Below, piece after piece: positions 1 through 12,600 of a stretch of DNA of 64,000 nt (position 1 is the first letter of the stretch; each line of letters begins with the position of its first letter). The stretch is taken from assembly GCF_036669915.1 (NCBI RefSeq), contig NC_089313.1, positions 1,943,085 to 2,007,084 on the forward strand, written 5' to 3'. This DNA is from Pocillopora verrucosa. Its lineage: Eukaryota > Cnidaria > Anthozoa > Scleractinia > Pocilloporidae. The notes under the pieces are model-generated. The model had not been told where the DNA came from. It ran no database searches and saw only the letters and a program-made list of their open reading frames with translations. The position numbers and the translations under genes are program-made.

Positions 1-64
1 TCTGACCACTACAAGGAAAAATATAGTTGTAACTTGTGTGTACTTGCATACAGTCTAACAATGA

Positions 65-3000
65 CTATTCTTTTAAAGATAGATGGAACATGGAGTAACT
101 TGGGTCCCCTGTTACTTCCTTGGCAATATCCAGGAAATCTGGTAACTCCAAGTCACCTTGTTTTATAGTGGTGTAAGTCTCAAGGATTCGAAGCCCTTTA
201 CACCTGTAGAGCCAACCCAATAAACTGTTAGAATACATTCAATAAAATATCAAGCAGACAAGTTATAAGAATAAAGAAAAATATCAACAAGAGGTTTATT
301 AGTTGATCCTATACCAAATTCTCCCAACTAACATCATAAGAATTGTATAGCAGACAGTAACCAGAACTACAACATAAATGAAATCTGACAAGTGAAAAGA
401 TAATAAAAAAAGCAAATATCAAGTATGTTTTGGAGGTTTTTGCCAACCTAAAGTTTTAAGGTAGCTCTGAGAACTTTACAAAGACTTTTCTTGTGTACTG
501 AATCAAACCTACCTTGGATGACAAGGCTCATTGTAGATATCAAGTTGAAAGTACTGGTTTTTCCACAAAAAACATCTTCTGGTCTTATAAACAGATTGCC
601 GAGTATGATCATATTGAGAATGTAATATCTGAAGAGAAATAAATTTTCACAGCTATAAGTGAGACAGGACTATTTAAACAAGGAGATCTTAAATTCAGGA
701 CCTGTTAACAAAGAATGCACAAGAAATTTTGTAACTTGATGTACATACCTCATAATCTCTGGAAGATAAATTTGTTCTGACTTCTACAATTTGGCCACTG
801 ACGTTAGTTTCTTGTCGTAATGTGTGCATGTATGTAAAATGACCTAAAAGAAATATAATTTCAAATGAGTGATGATAATTTTTAATGTTGTGGTCATATT
901 TCCAGATAAGGAAGATTTTTCAACTTTCAGCCACTAACTGAAGGTTAACCTTTGACCTTCTATAGAATGACAATTGACAAAAATTAATAAGAAAGGAGAT
1001 AACCTTTTGCTCTAAAATTGGAAATCATTTTAACACCCGAGTTTGATAGCAGGTGTGATTTTGTTCACTCTCCAGAATGGGGGTTGTTTGAAATCGGGTT
1101 TAGTGATAGTAGGGTGAAGTTATTAAAATTCTGATGAAAGGTTGGAAATTTGGATCAATATCAGTATCTGGGCAACTGCCCACCTACCCCTCCCCTAACC
1201 TAACAAGTCAGGGTTAATGTTGTGTTAGGGGAGGGGTAAGTGGGCAGTTGCCCAGATACTGATATTGATCTGAAAATTTTAAGCCTTTATTTTTCTTTGA
1301 AGGAAAGGTGATGCTCTGTGAAGTGGCATGCTGCAAACCTCACCTGAATTTTGAAAAAGTACCACTTCCCTAGAGAGGGAGGGTCTTAAAAAAGGATAAA
1401 AGAGAAAAGTTTTTGTGAAAATCTTCTCTGCTGAGTGGTTTTGAAAATTTAGCAGGGGTCTGAAATATTCCATAAGACAAACTTACCATTCTGTCCTCTT
1501 CTTCTCAGACGAGCTTGTTTTTCTGGATTTGAGGTTGAAAGGTAGTCATGGACCACATCAAAGTCTTGAAATACAGGAAAAGCCTATGGGGAAATAAACA
1601 ATAATCAATTCAAGCTGAAATGGCGGAAAACAAAATGAGTAAATAAGGGCAACATGATTTAAGGCTTAATCAACTCCTTATAGAAGATATTTGATGGTAG
1701 CACAACAACCCCTGGAGTAAATTCACAAATATATAGAGCATAATATTACCTTGACATCTGGCAGAGATGTAACAAGGAATTTGCGTTTTACACTCTCTGG
1801 TGACAGACGATCTCCAGTATCAATACGCATTCTGAAACATACAGCCTGCAAAATGGATTACTTTTTGTGAGATTTTTAACTCTAAAAATCAAAGTTCTTT
1901 CACAAAAACAGCCTATAACTGACCCTGTTTACATTTAGTTCACCTCTCTCACACATAAATACGAAGTCATTATTAAAAATGAGTCTTCAATGTTGACTAA
2001 TCTGTAGACTATAAATTTCTTACATCAATGGCCCGCCGCACTTTTTTGCTAAAGTCCATATTGTTTTCAATCACATCAACATATGGGTGACCAACCCAGG
2101 CCTGTTTTGGAAAAAAAAATAAGCTTAAAGTTTACTCTTCTTCAATTTACACCTCAGTTGTTAAAGTTTAAGCAATTTTACCTCAACCCTAATCCTGCTG
2201 AATCAAACCACAATCCAGCTGGGTCATTCATTTTCACTTGATCAGTTACTAGACTAGTACTTTATTGTTCATAATTGATACAAGGGGATAAAATATTGAT
2301 ATTTTTGAAGCCTTTAGTTGATCAGAAGTGCTTCTGTCATGGTTGTTCGATCGTCTAGTTGAGCAGTTTCCTGAAGGTGACTCCCCACCATCCAAATATT
2401 GTTCAGATGCAGTAATCCCTTTTAACCATTTACAGCCTTACATCAGTATGCATATTCTTCATACTCTGGAGAATTTGTTTCATAATCGAGAATTTTTTTC
2501 TTTGGTGATCATTTTGTTAAATCTTGTGATCAGAATCTGTGATTCAAGGCTGATACTGTAAGGAGAAATTGAAAGCTGGTCACCCTTAGGGCTCATAGGG
2601 TTAAAATCTGACTGAATCTTATGTCATTGCAGATTTGAGTAAAATGCCCTTTTAACCATTTACAGCCTTACATCAGTATGCATATTCTTCATACTCTTCT
2701 CTATTCACTTCCTAGGGAGCTGCCAAGGAGAATTTGTTCCATAATCAAGGATTTATTTCTTTGGTGATCATTTTGTTTAATCTTGTGATCAGATCATCAA
2801 ATTAAAACCGACTGAATCTCATGTCAATGCAGATTTGAGTAAAATGTTAATTAAGGTGTGAACTGGACCTGTTGTGTTAGTCTGTCCAATTTCCTCGCTT
2901 GTTCTATAGGTTCCTTTCGTGTGTTGTTGTTTGCTAATGTGTAAAATTCTACTGCTCCTTGGGCAGCTGATACCTGCAAAACATCAATATTAAATATTAA

Positions 3001-6000
3001 TTTTTAAATCTGAATGTTTATCAATGTGACTACATGCTTCAAATCACTTACAAGAAATTTAATTGATTTCTGCGTTCCACAAGAATTGAAGCACCAAAAG
3101 TTAAAAATTAATAATAAGGTCCATTGATGCCAAAAGTTTAAAGAGATATTTTTCAGGACAGGAATGAATCCCAGTTCCAGCTGAGAAACTTGAATCTTCT
3201 ATCTAACCAGAAAAAGCTTGGATTTGCAGAACAGTGTGTAGTAAAAAAAATAATTCAAACAAAGATACATAGACAGGGGTTCACCAATATTGTGCACCTT
3301 ACCAAATGAATCACTTGATCGTAGCGTGCATCTCGTAATGACACATTGTTCCAACCATTATTTTCAAGAAGTTTATCCCACTGCTCTGAGCTCATATCTG
3401 CAAAGTTATAAGAAAACCATTAACTAAAGGCTATTCAAATGTTACAAAAAAAAAACTCATTATTAATAATGGTTTTAACATCAAATTCAGTTTTAATTTT
3501 TTCCCCAACTTTTTTACTTAAATAATTCACACTTTATATGCAACAATACTTTGTGCTTGCCAAGGTCTGGCTGTGAATTATCCTGTCTTTCTGCCATAGT
3601 ACAGTATCTTGAAGGGTTCAGGAAGTCATGGTGATGAAGTGTGACAACTGGGTTTGTACCCTTTTTCAGAAACAAATTTCAAGGACTTTTCCAGGACTCA
3701 GATTGGTTTTTCTTGGCCTCCAAATTTCCCAGTATTTCAAAATCAAATCTTTTCATGATCCATATAGATTTCTTATAACATAAATTATGAAAACTTTATC
3801 ACTTGAGATAAGCAGATTTCCAGGACTTTCCTGAGGACCTGAAGTCTTTTTCCAGGACTTTCCAGTCCTGGAAAATGTCAAAATAAAATTCCACGACTTT
3901 CCGGGTTTTCCAGGACCTGTACGAACCCTGTGACAAGTAAATTCTTGTACAGTTAACCTGTTTCAATCTGGAAGTCATTAATTATTTTAATTGAAATATC
4001 TTGGAACTAAACACTTCCATTTTGGTTGAGTTCCCACATACTATTGAACATAACCCAGAACCCCTTCCTCTTCCTCCTTCAAGGTTTCTATTCCCTTCCC
4101 CAGGAAAGAGATCTGAAATTTAAAAAAATCAAAGGGTAACAGTTCAGTTGACTTACATGATGAAGGATCCATAGCCCCTCGGTCACAAATCACTATTGTG
4201 TCTGTCTTGCTTGTGGAAGCGAGGTCAAAGAATGTCTGCTCCAACTGCAGCATTGTCCGTATTAAATTTTCCTGAAAGTTATACACTAGAAAAAGAGGAT
4301 ATAAAAAGTCGGAGTCCTCTTCACTTTCAGTACTTGAGGACCACTTATTATTTGTCACAGGAGGGTGAGGAGGGTCCGAGGATTTTTTGGAAGAGAATCA
4401 CATGGTTTTCAAGGAAAATGGAGCAGGGTCAGTTGCTAGTGAAAGAGTATTAAGGATGGACTATAGACAAGGGGGATCATTGGAATGCCACAAAGCCTTA
4501 GAGGGAATCATGTGAATTTCATTAAAACATGACCAAAATCCTTCAAACTCCCCCTCCCTACCCCAGCGATGAATAAAGGCTGGCTCCTTAGTTCATAGGC
4601 ACATTTATAACAAGACTAGTCAAGACGATTGATAGTAAGCAAAGCTCCCAATTTATTACACACCTTCTTGCTCACTGAGATCTGGAAACTTCACGCCGCC
4701 ACTATAAAAAAAAAAAAAATTTTTAATAAATTATTGGTGGCACAATCTGATGTCTAAATTTCTAAATTTAAAAAAATTAATATAGAGTGTTTCTAACACA
4801 CTATGATCTCAAAATTTCTAAATTACAAAAAAAAAAAAGAAAGAAATATAGAGTATTTTTTCACACCATCTGATCTTTAAATTTTTGGATTTATTGAAGA
4901 AAAGTGTGTTTGGTCTTAAAATAAAATAAAGTTGTGGATTGTTTGTTTTCAATAAATTTTACCCCAGCAATACAGTGGCTGCTTCTGGAACTCTGTAAAC
5001 CTGGCGATAAAACAGAAATTATCAAGTTTGGAAAAAATCATTCTGACATGAATTTGCAAAATCAATAATCACAGGTAAATATTTGCCAAAGGTTTGATGA
5101 TTTGTTTTTGCATATAATGCCAAGTATGATAAGAAATGCTTTTTTAAAAGGCAAGTTGGAACTCAACCAGGTTGACACTTAGTCACCAATAAATGCATTC
5201 AAAATGGAAAAGAAATGCTACTAAACATAATGAATCAACCCAAACTATTGTACTTAAAATGCAAATGGTTCACCTGTTTTGTTCCTCATTCATTAACTAT
5301 AATTTTAAAACTTGGGTTAAAATCATTAGTGGTCATTGAAGAGTGAAATTGTTCTCAAATGTGATGCCTAGTTTTGTTATTGGTTGAAAGCACTTGAATT
5401 ATAATATCAATGCATAATCATTTGGCTAGCTTAAGGACACATTTCAGTGTTGCCAAATGTTCCAATGGAAACCTGCCCCTGATTGAGGCATCTACAATTG
5501 CATTTGAATTGCACTGGGATAAAAATAATGGTGTTTATGTATCATTGTTCCACAAAAGAAATTCCCAGTTGTTAAAAATGCCCTTCAGAGCTTGAATAAT
5601 TGTCAAACTGTTATGGTGCTAACCCTATAATGTTTACAATTTTTTAATTAGGTTTTTCATATGCAATGTCATGAGCATTTGGAAGAGGAAATTGAAATTT
5701 GAGGCGTTTTGATTGTTATGAATGATGGTGTCTACATCAGTCTATGCAGGACAGGATCAAAATTAGGACCAAGTGAAGAGATCTCTACCAGATGATTCTC
5801 GACCTCCGTTTTGGCAAACACTCTTGGCAAATTTTCTTAGAAGTACAGATTTATTCCCTTAGGGGTATAAAATATTCACACCTTCCATCCAAGATTTTCA
5901 AAGAAAGTTGACATCATTGCTTGAACAGTTGTTTTCCCTGCACAAGGACCTTTAAAATAATCACACACACACACAAAAAAAATCCCACTGACTTACATTT

Positions 6001-6447
6001 CTGATATTTTCAGTTTAGTGAGATGATTTCCTATGTCGAATTTAATAAAAACGCCAGCATGCGATAATTATTTACAAACAAAAGCACGGGATTAAATCTT
6101 GCCCAATGCTGTTCACGGCATTGTATGTGATAAATTCGTAAAAATTCAAGTATGAAGCAAACTACAGCTCCTCATGGTAAAAAAAGGTAAAAGAGCTTAA
6201 TTTTGTTGAATGTTTTTAGTTTAACGAAGTACGCCTTCTAGATAGGTAAACAATAACAAACAATTTGTTATTATTATGCGTGCATGGCCTCAAATTGACG
6301 ACCAAAGCCTCCTTGAAGCTCCTAAACGGTTATTTCAGCATAATATTGGAACAAACCTCCAGTCAAAACAACTTTGTACACCCTTTTCTCTTTTTTATCG
6401 CCGTCCAGATTATTAACATGACCTCCATTCTGGTCCGGTGGGTTCAT
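65..6447 (-). CDS. TTD14: TTD14-like P-loop ATP/GTP-binding protein, 13 exons, 394 aa
   Basis: Homolog of Drosophila Ttd14 (TRPL translocation defect 14), a P-loop nucleotide-binding protein needed for trafficking of the TRPL photoreceptor channel. Exons in transcript order: 6357-6447, 5882-5949, 4963-5000, 4664-4701, 4157-4285, 3303-3397, 2869-2973, 2024-2101, 1750-1845, 1487-1583, 749-843, 513-628, 65-203. All junctions are GT-AG and phases close to a 1185-nt frame ending in TAG. Residues 30-38 form the P-loop GGPCAGKTT, split by intron 1. A second conserved motif, CDRGAMD, lies at residues 112-118. The conserved C-terminal part contains [12 protein letters not shown]. The start is the first ATG before the P-loop exon and leaves a normal 29-residue lead. 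Intron 6 donor-side and intron 7 regions carry repeats. It is head to head with EXO5. Family assignment is from remembered motif similarity. The role in a cnidarian is unknown, though photoreceptor membrane trafficking is one guess. Confidence 0.88.
236..365 (+). repeat. MITE family A, partial copy
   Basis: Carries the ATATCAAGCAGACAAGTTAT...CCAAATTCTCCCAACTAACATCATAAGAA core of family A without the TTAA ends. It lies just upstream of the last TTD14 exon. Confidence 0.6.
1153..1270. repeat. 118 bp foldback (hairpin) element
   Basis: The outer arms GATCAATATCAGTATCTGGG and its reverse complement are exact. The arms extend through CAACTGCCCAC, then A/C-rich CCCCTCCCCTAAC, around a short loop. 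It lies in TTD14 intron 10. A degraded single arm of the same sequence (GGATCAATGTCAGTATC, then GTGCACTTACCCCT) is at 62452-62495. It looks like a foldback MITE. Confidence 0.88.
2417..2846 (+). repeat. Tandem duplication of a MITE plus flank (about 230 + 200 bp)
   Basis: Copy A 2417-2646 and copy B 2647-2846 start with the same 46 bp (CCCTTTTAACCATTTACAGC and on through TTCTTCATACT) and both end with GACTGAATCT(C/T)ATGTCA-TGCAGATTTGAGTAAAATG. Each contains a family B MITE-like element. It lies in TTD14 intron 7. Confidence 0.8.
3648..3929. mobile_element. hAT-like non-autonomous element with target duplication
   Basis: The ends are inverted: CTGGGTTTGTAC at the left and GTACGAACCCT at the right. 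The flanks carry a 7-bp direct repeat GTGACAA (3641-3647 and 3930-3936). The interior repeats the phrase TTTCCAGGACTTTCC. CAGGGTTCGTAC-type ends are known from invertebrate hAT-like MITEs. It lies in TTD14 intron 5. Confidence 0.65.
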
Positions 6448-6751
6448 GGTAACTATCTCTTTCAATTGGACACCAAGATATTTTGCTAATGCTCAGCTGT
6501 CCACTACTCCAATAAATCAGTTTTCCAGATCCTCAAAAAAAGTCAAGTTTACAACGCGGAAAGGTTTCAAAAACACAATTTCCTTAAGAACCGGAAGGAA
6601 TCGTCGAAGAATGAAGAGACGTGAGTAAGCAAGTCGCCTCAGGACAAAACACGCGGGAAATAAAGCGGCTCGGGTCAGCGGTCATTTGAGAAATTAAAAA
6701 AAATTCAAAACAACGATTACCAGGTGGGTTTTTGTTGAAGATTTTGCAAGT
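6448..6751. promoter_or_regulatory. Shared upstream region between TTD14-like and EXO5
   Basis: Only 304 bp separate the two divergent start codons, so both 5' UTRs and any promoter must lie here. No TATA box is evident. Bidirectional transcription is inferred from the layout, not shown. Confidence 0.5.
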
Positions 6752-8952
6752 ATGGAAGAAATTCCAGAGGAGAGTGACCCAGTTCAAAGTGGAAATAACT
6801 CTATCGAGGTAGAGATTGTCAGCGATGAAGAATTTCAAATTCTGGACGAAGCTCTTCAGAACGCCATGATGCAGATTGCTCAGGAAGGTAAGCAAAACCA
6901 TTTTAACTTCATAGAATAGCGCCAAAATCTCGTATAGTTAATGGCCTTTTTCTTTTTTACACTTGCTCAGGTTTTGTTCTTTCTAACGGTCCCGTTTCTC
7001 TTCTTAGGCCACTATATTTCTGAAGAGGTTTAGTAGAAGGGAGGCTCTAGTCAGAAAGGTCGACTATACAGCTTGCAGAGTAATTCTGAAAGTCTTCCGG
7101 GAGATGTTTACTCGCCTGTTTATTTTCAATCGTTGTCACAAACTATCATACATTTGATAACCTTTTCACTCCCACGAGTGACAAAGATTTAATTTCTTGT
7201 TGCATCGTTAATACAATGTCAAGCAGATAGGTTATAAGAATGTAGAATAAGTCAACTCATGGACTTTGATTTAACCCCAAATTCTCAGAACAGTACACAA
7301 TAAGGAGGACCACTTTTGAGATATTTCAAACGAAAGAGGTTTGGGAATGCATAGAGATAAAAAATTCATGAATAATAGTCAAAATAATATTTTCACAGGT
7401 TTCTTATTTCATTTTATTACATCTAGAGACCAAAAGCATTGAACACAGAGAGGACATCAATTGCTCTTCGATTAAGGAGGCTTTAACTCCTCTTGAAAAG
7501 TTCAAAGGTGGTCGTGGTTACTTAAGTGTGAGTGATTTAACTGCTCAATTTTGGTGTGAGCAGCAAATGGAGTATGCCTTCACAGCTCCTGAACTTAAAC
7601 AAGAATCTGAGCCAATGAGGATGGGAAAACTCATTCACCTTGAAAGAGGTACTATGTAGCCTTGCAATAGGATAGAGATGAAGAGGTTGGGTGGCCATAA
7701 CCCTTTAACCCCTAAGGGTGACTGGCATCTAATTTCTCCTCACTATATCACTTCTGAATCAAACATTAAAGTTAGGAGAGTAAAAGATCTGATCATCAAC
7801 TAAAGAACCTCTTGATTGTTAAACAAATTCTCCTCGTTAGCACCTAAGGAATCGTATAGAGAACACTATGGAGAATATGCATACTGATGTCAGGGTGTAA
7901 AGGGTTAATCATAGCCAAGGGGTGTGGAGGGGGGTGAATGGTGTACACGATTTAGGGTGGAATGGGGTGGGGATTGCCCTTCTAACAAAGAAATGATTAC
8001 TTCAAGTTACTAAGTAATAAAGGAAAACAATCATAAGAAAAGTTTCTGATATTAAAAAAGTGCATTCCAATTTGCATTAAGCCTGGAAATGGCAGAATCC
8101 TAACACCTGTTGCTATCTGATACCCAATCCTGCTGAGACAGGTCTTGCAAAAGAGTAAACATTGACTAATTATTTAATTGCCTTAAAACTTTTTATCACA
8201 CAGAACAGGAATTATATGACCTTGTGGAGATCAAAGTAGAGTCTAAAGAGGACAAGTGGGCAACCAAATTTTTGGACTGTCTTTGTAAAATTGCTTTGCT
8301 TGAGGCAAAGCAAACAGTGAGAGAACTTCCAGTTTTTGGGTGGCCTTTTAACATGGGAGTGTTTGTTTATGGAATTATTGATGAAGTACATTTCAACGAG
8401 ATGGGGCAGTTAGAACTGTTAGAGTTGAAAACAAGGACAAGGAAAAGCTTACCATCCAAGGCACAACAAAGACAGGCGTCCTTGCAAGCAATGATCTACA
8501 GCATTATGTTTAATGACTTGCTCTTAGGAAAGGCTGACCCTTCAGTGCTTTTATCACAACTTCAATTAAATGGAGATGCCATCCTTTCAAAAGATGTTTC
8601 ACAATATGCAAGAGACTGTGGAGTTCAGTGTGACAGACTCATTCAAATTACCAATCTTCTAATAAGAAGATTCCAACAGTCTGACATACCAAAGTTAAAT
8701 TCAATAGCAGTAGAGTATTGCATGCAAGAAACCTGTCAAGTGATTGGTAGAACTAGCATGGATTTGGACAAAGAATGGACACAATCACAGCTTATTAAAA
8801 TGCTACCATACTGGAGAGGAGAAAGGGAAACTGTTGGTGTGGAAATAGAAGAAGCCTGGAAATGCAGTAGATGTGACTTTGCAGACATTTGTGAGTGGAG
8901 AGTAAAAAAAGACAAAGAGTGCAGAACAAAATCAGATGCTAGGAAGCTTTGA
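6752..8952 (+). CDS. EXO5: Exonuclease V (EXO5/DEM1 family), 3 exons, 368 aa
   Basis: Single-strand-specific DNA exonuclease of the RecB-like PD-(D/E)XK superfamily, involved in mitochondrial or nuclear genome maintenance in other eukaryotes. Exons are 6752-6887, 7427-7648 and 8204-8952. Phase closes and the frame ends in TGA. The conserved YLSVSDLTAQFWCEQQMEY block covers residues 77-95. The catalytic core shows GIIDEV (Asp179) and LELKTR (Glu193, Lys195). Cys89 with the C-terminal trio Cys340, Cys343 and Cys349 (CSRCDFADIC) matches the four-cysteine Fe-S cluster arrangement of the family. The length matches human EXO5 (about 373 aa). No clear mitochondrial presequence is visible in the acidic N-terminus, so localisation is open. 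AATAAA signals occur at 9124-9129 and 9137-9142, and the next gene (MFSD1) converges on it. Confidence 0.95.
7198..7320 (+). repeat. MITE family A, degraded copy
   Basis: Recognisable core (ATGTCAAGCAGATAGGTTATAAGAAT, then CCCCAAATTCTC). It lies in EXO5 intron 1. Confidence 0.5.
7698..7908 (-). repeat. MITE family B copy
   Basis: TAACCCTTTAACCCCTAAGG at one end and GGGTGTAAAGGGTTAA at the other, with the family B core (GGAGAATATGCATACTGATG). It lies in EXO5 intron 2. Confidence 0.75.
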
Positions 8953-9652
8953 CACCCTGTAGCTAATTAAAGTATGCTAAAAACATTTCCTGATTTGTTC
9001 AGAGGAAAACCACAATGTGATAAAAAGAGCAGGTACTTTGCAGCAGAATTCAAAATGATGCACACAGTTTTATGTGTTTAATTTATTCTTGTTCTTCTCA
9101 ATTTTAAATTCTACTTTATTTATAATAAAAAACTGTAATAAATCAATATTAGAATTAATTATTTTTTCAGCTTTTTATAAATTATTAAATCTTGTATAGA
9201 GTTGTTACCTATGTTATGATTGGTCAATTTGGCGGGCCTTGTTTCACAGTATGCTTCCCTAAATCTAAAGTTTGTTTGAAGTGAAATCTTCCTTCTATAT
9301 TTGAACCCAGAGATATCAAAAATATTATACTAGCCTTGTTTTTTCAGTCTGTTTTGCAAGTTTTAGAACATTGATTGTTCCCACTTGGATTTATGGCCTT
9401 CAATAGGGCCATAAATCTGAGTGGAGAAAAATTTGGTCTATAACAAACAGTACAGACCTTGAACTCAGTTAGTAAGAGGTATTTATTCTATCTTATAAAT
9501 CCAAGCAAAATCTGGAGATATAATACTGGAAAAAAAATTACACTGGAGTCTTGATTATGTGAACTTTCTGGAAAATGGTAAAAACTGATTTAAGGAAAAA
9601 AGGGTAAAACAAAAAGACACATTGATTGATACTTATGAAAGTTTGCTTGGAT
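8953..9652. other. Convergent 3' regions of EXO5 and MFSD1
   Basis: About 700 bp between two stop codons. EXO5-strand AATAAA signals lie at 9124 and 9137. On the opposite strand an AATAAA (plus-strand TTTATT at 9482-9487) lies about 170 bp past the MFSD1 stop. No further gene is seen. Confidence 0.6.
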
Positions 9653-12600
9653 CTAATTGATGGATGTTGAGGAGTCATAAAGAAGTGCATCTTTTTTAGT
9701 GTATCCTGACGTGGAAATTGATCCATAATTGTTGCCGGGTCCTTCTATTAATGAATCATCTCTTTTTCTTGGCGAGTGATTTAATACACCTCCCTAGATA
9801 GGAAAGCAGAGCAGGAAAAACTAGTTAACATGTAGTAATTTATTATGTTATCAACATTTTTTGATATAATGCTTTTACTTGTAGGCTTTAATGATTTGAG
9901 TCCCTAGGAAAAGTCATTGTTATAATATGTGAATGATATACCAGTTCAAACATAACTCTTTAAGTCTCAAGATCCAATTATACTTTCTCTCTTCTGACTA
10001 CTGTATAGTTTCTTATAAATAAAACAGGGAGAATTTGGTGTTTTATCAAGAGAATATCCCCTTGCTAATAAATTTTTTTGTTCTCATAACCTGTTCACAA
10101 GATAACATTGGAATTGTAAGGAATAGTTAGTAAATCACTTCTAAGGGTTAAAGGATTAAATTATCAAATCACAGTGGCTGCCATTTACCTTTCTTCTATC
10201 ATCAATATTCACCAAAATGGCAAATGTCACACAAGCCAAGGTATTGGCCAGCAAGAAAATCATAACATACTTCCATTTGTATTGAGACCTGAAATCAGAA
10301 AAAAAATCTTAATTATGTTAATCATACTTCTATTAAGATAGTGGAATTACAAGAATAGGTCAAAAAAGAGTAACTAGTAACTGAAATAATCACTCAGGCC
10401 ATAAGTTGGAAGAGGATAAAACTCTTTAGTAAAAATATATGTAAAAAAGAAGTCTCAGAATTAACAGTTTACCTCAAAAACCTGTCACAACGTTTTCATA
10501 TGCATTGTACAAAGAACATGTTACTTACGTTATAATATCAAGCATTTTTCCAACGATGATGTTAGCTATTCCCATACCAATCATCTGAATTGAAGTTGTT
10601 AATCCTAGAGCAGTACCTATGTGGGGGATAGAACACTTTCTAATCAGCAACAATGTAAAGAATTACTATGAGGGTAAAAAGAAAAAAAAAAAGGGGCCAG
10701 TTGTTTAACAAAGTTTAGCTATTTTTTTTTTGTTTTTTTTTTTTTGATGAAACAGGGTTCTTAGCCATTGTCAATTTAGCCAAACCTTTCATCTGAACGT
10801 TTTTTTTGGTGAAAAGGGCTGGAAGCTAATTGTGGAAGGACATCTATTCAAAATCTTCTAGGAGCTCAGGTTAAAGTAATGGTTCCTGTTTTTGTTAACT
10901 CACCAACAGTTGCCTGTTCCACAACAAGAGGGAATGATGGCCAAAGAGATGCCTACAAGAAAACAGTAAACAACTTAAGTCTTCCTGAAGAAATAAATTG
11001 ATTTTATTGCAAAATATTATAATAACTAGAAAACACTATGAATTTTAATAATCGTTTCAAACTACAATTGAAATGCAATCAAATTGCATGAATACCCAAA
11101 TTACTGAGCACCTAATTATTTAATGTTTATCCCAGCTTGTCCCATGCTGTAACAACCATCACATTTCTCCCTAGTACCCTTAAGTTATTGCCAGTAGAAA
11201 ACAAACTGACACCAGCAGAGAAAGAAACTTTAACAGCAATATCAGCTTGCTCTTAATGACAAAATCCATATTTTTTTAAAGTTGTTCTCTTTGAACCACA
11301 GTAACCAGAACCATTACCAACTGAAGCTAATTAATTCTTAAAATCATAACTTCATGCATTTAAAATTTTACAACTTCTTTATCCAGTGATTAACTTACTG
11401 CAGCCATGGAGTAGGTGAAGCCAAGCCAAATGGTGGGTACAAGGGGATGAACATTTGGTGCAAATGCCAAAAATCCATAAACTGGTATTGTTAAAGCTGA
11501 ACAAAGGAATATAAGAATCCCTCTACGCCCAAACTTATCCTGCAGGACAATAAATAGAAGGTAGCTCCCTACTTTATGACCACCATTCAAAAACCTGACT
11601 TTTGCAGATGATAACAGTTCTAGGTATTGCATGCACTTACTATAGCTAGCTAAATAAACATAGTTTGTCCATAAAATAAACTTCAGCAGAAGGGCAACCA
11701 TGAGAGGGTTGGGTCAATAACTCATCTGAAGGTCATTTTCGAAGTGCTCAGAACCAACAAATTCCAGATTTACATGGGAGAAGGTACCTAATAAGAGTTG
11801 TAGCTATGGTATCTGTTGATTTTATATGATCCTACTGGTAACCTCCATAATACAACAGATTAATTAAAAATTTCTTCTGAACCCTTTACACCCTAACATC
11901 AGTATGCATATTCTCCATACTGTTCTCTATACATTTCCTCAGGAGCTGACAAGGAGAATTTGTCCAACAATCAAGAGCTTCTTTGGTTGGTGATCTCTTC
12001 CTTTATTCTCCTGACCTTAATGTTTGGCTCAGGGGTGATATGGTAAGGAGAAATTAGATGTCAGTCATGCTTAGGGGTTAAAGGGTTGAGTAGTTTTTGT
12101 TTTCCTTACCACAAATAGTCCCATCAGAGGTCCAAATATCATGGACACCATATACACACTGCCCGCAATGTAAGAAGACTCTTGCTTGGTAAAGCGGAAA
12201 GTTTCATTGTAGTTCACATAAATGAATTTACTGCAAGACAATTGAAAAGGTAAAAAATGTCTTAAAAAGTAACATTTTAAGGGTTCTGACATAGGTGATA
12301 AATCAGTTTGTACGTGGTCCTAATATTTAATTCTAAAATGCTTTCAAAGTTATGTCAACTTCATAATTACAGTCCCATAGAAGAGAAAAATTACCTGGCA
12401 TTTGCAATGAAGGGAAATACACCAATGTAGAAAAACATTAGACAGAATGCCAGAAGCCAGAAAGACGATGAAAAGTACTTGATGTCTGTGAGTCTCTAAA
12501 CACAACAACCAAAACAAAAGTAAAACTAAGAAGAGGTCAGAAGATGATTGGACAAAAAGAACTGACAGAGGCACCAGTGTACTGACCGCACTTAGTGTAA

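Noticed and set aside
5410..5595. 61-codon plus-strand frame in TTD14 intron 2
   Set aside because: No motif, and it is embedded in an intron of the opposite strand with ordinary AT-rich composition.
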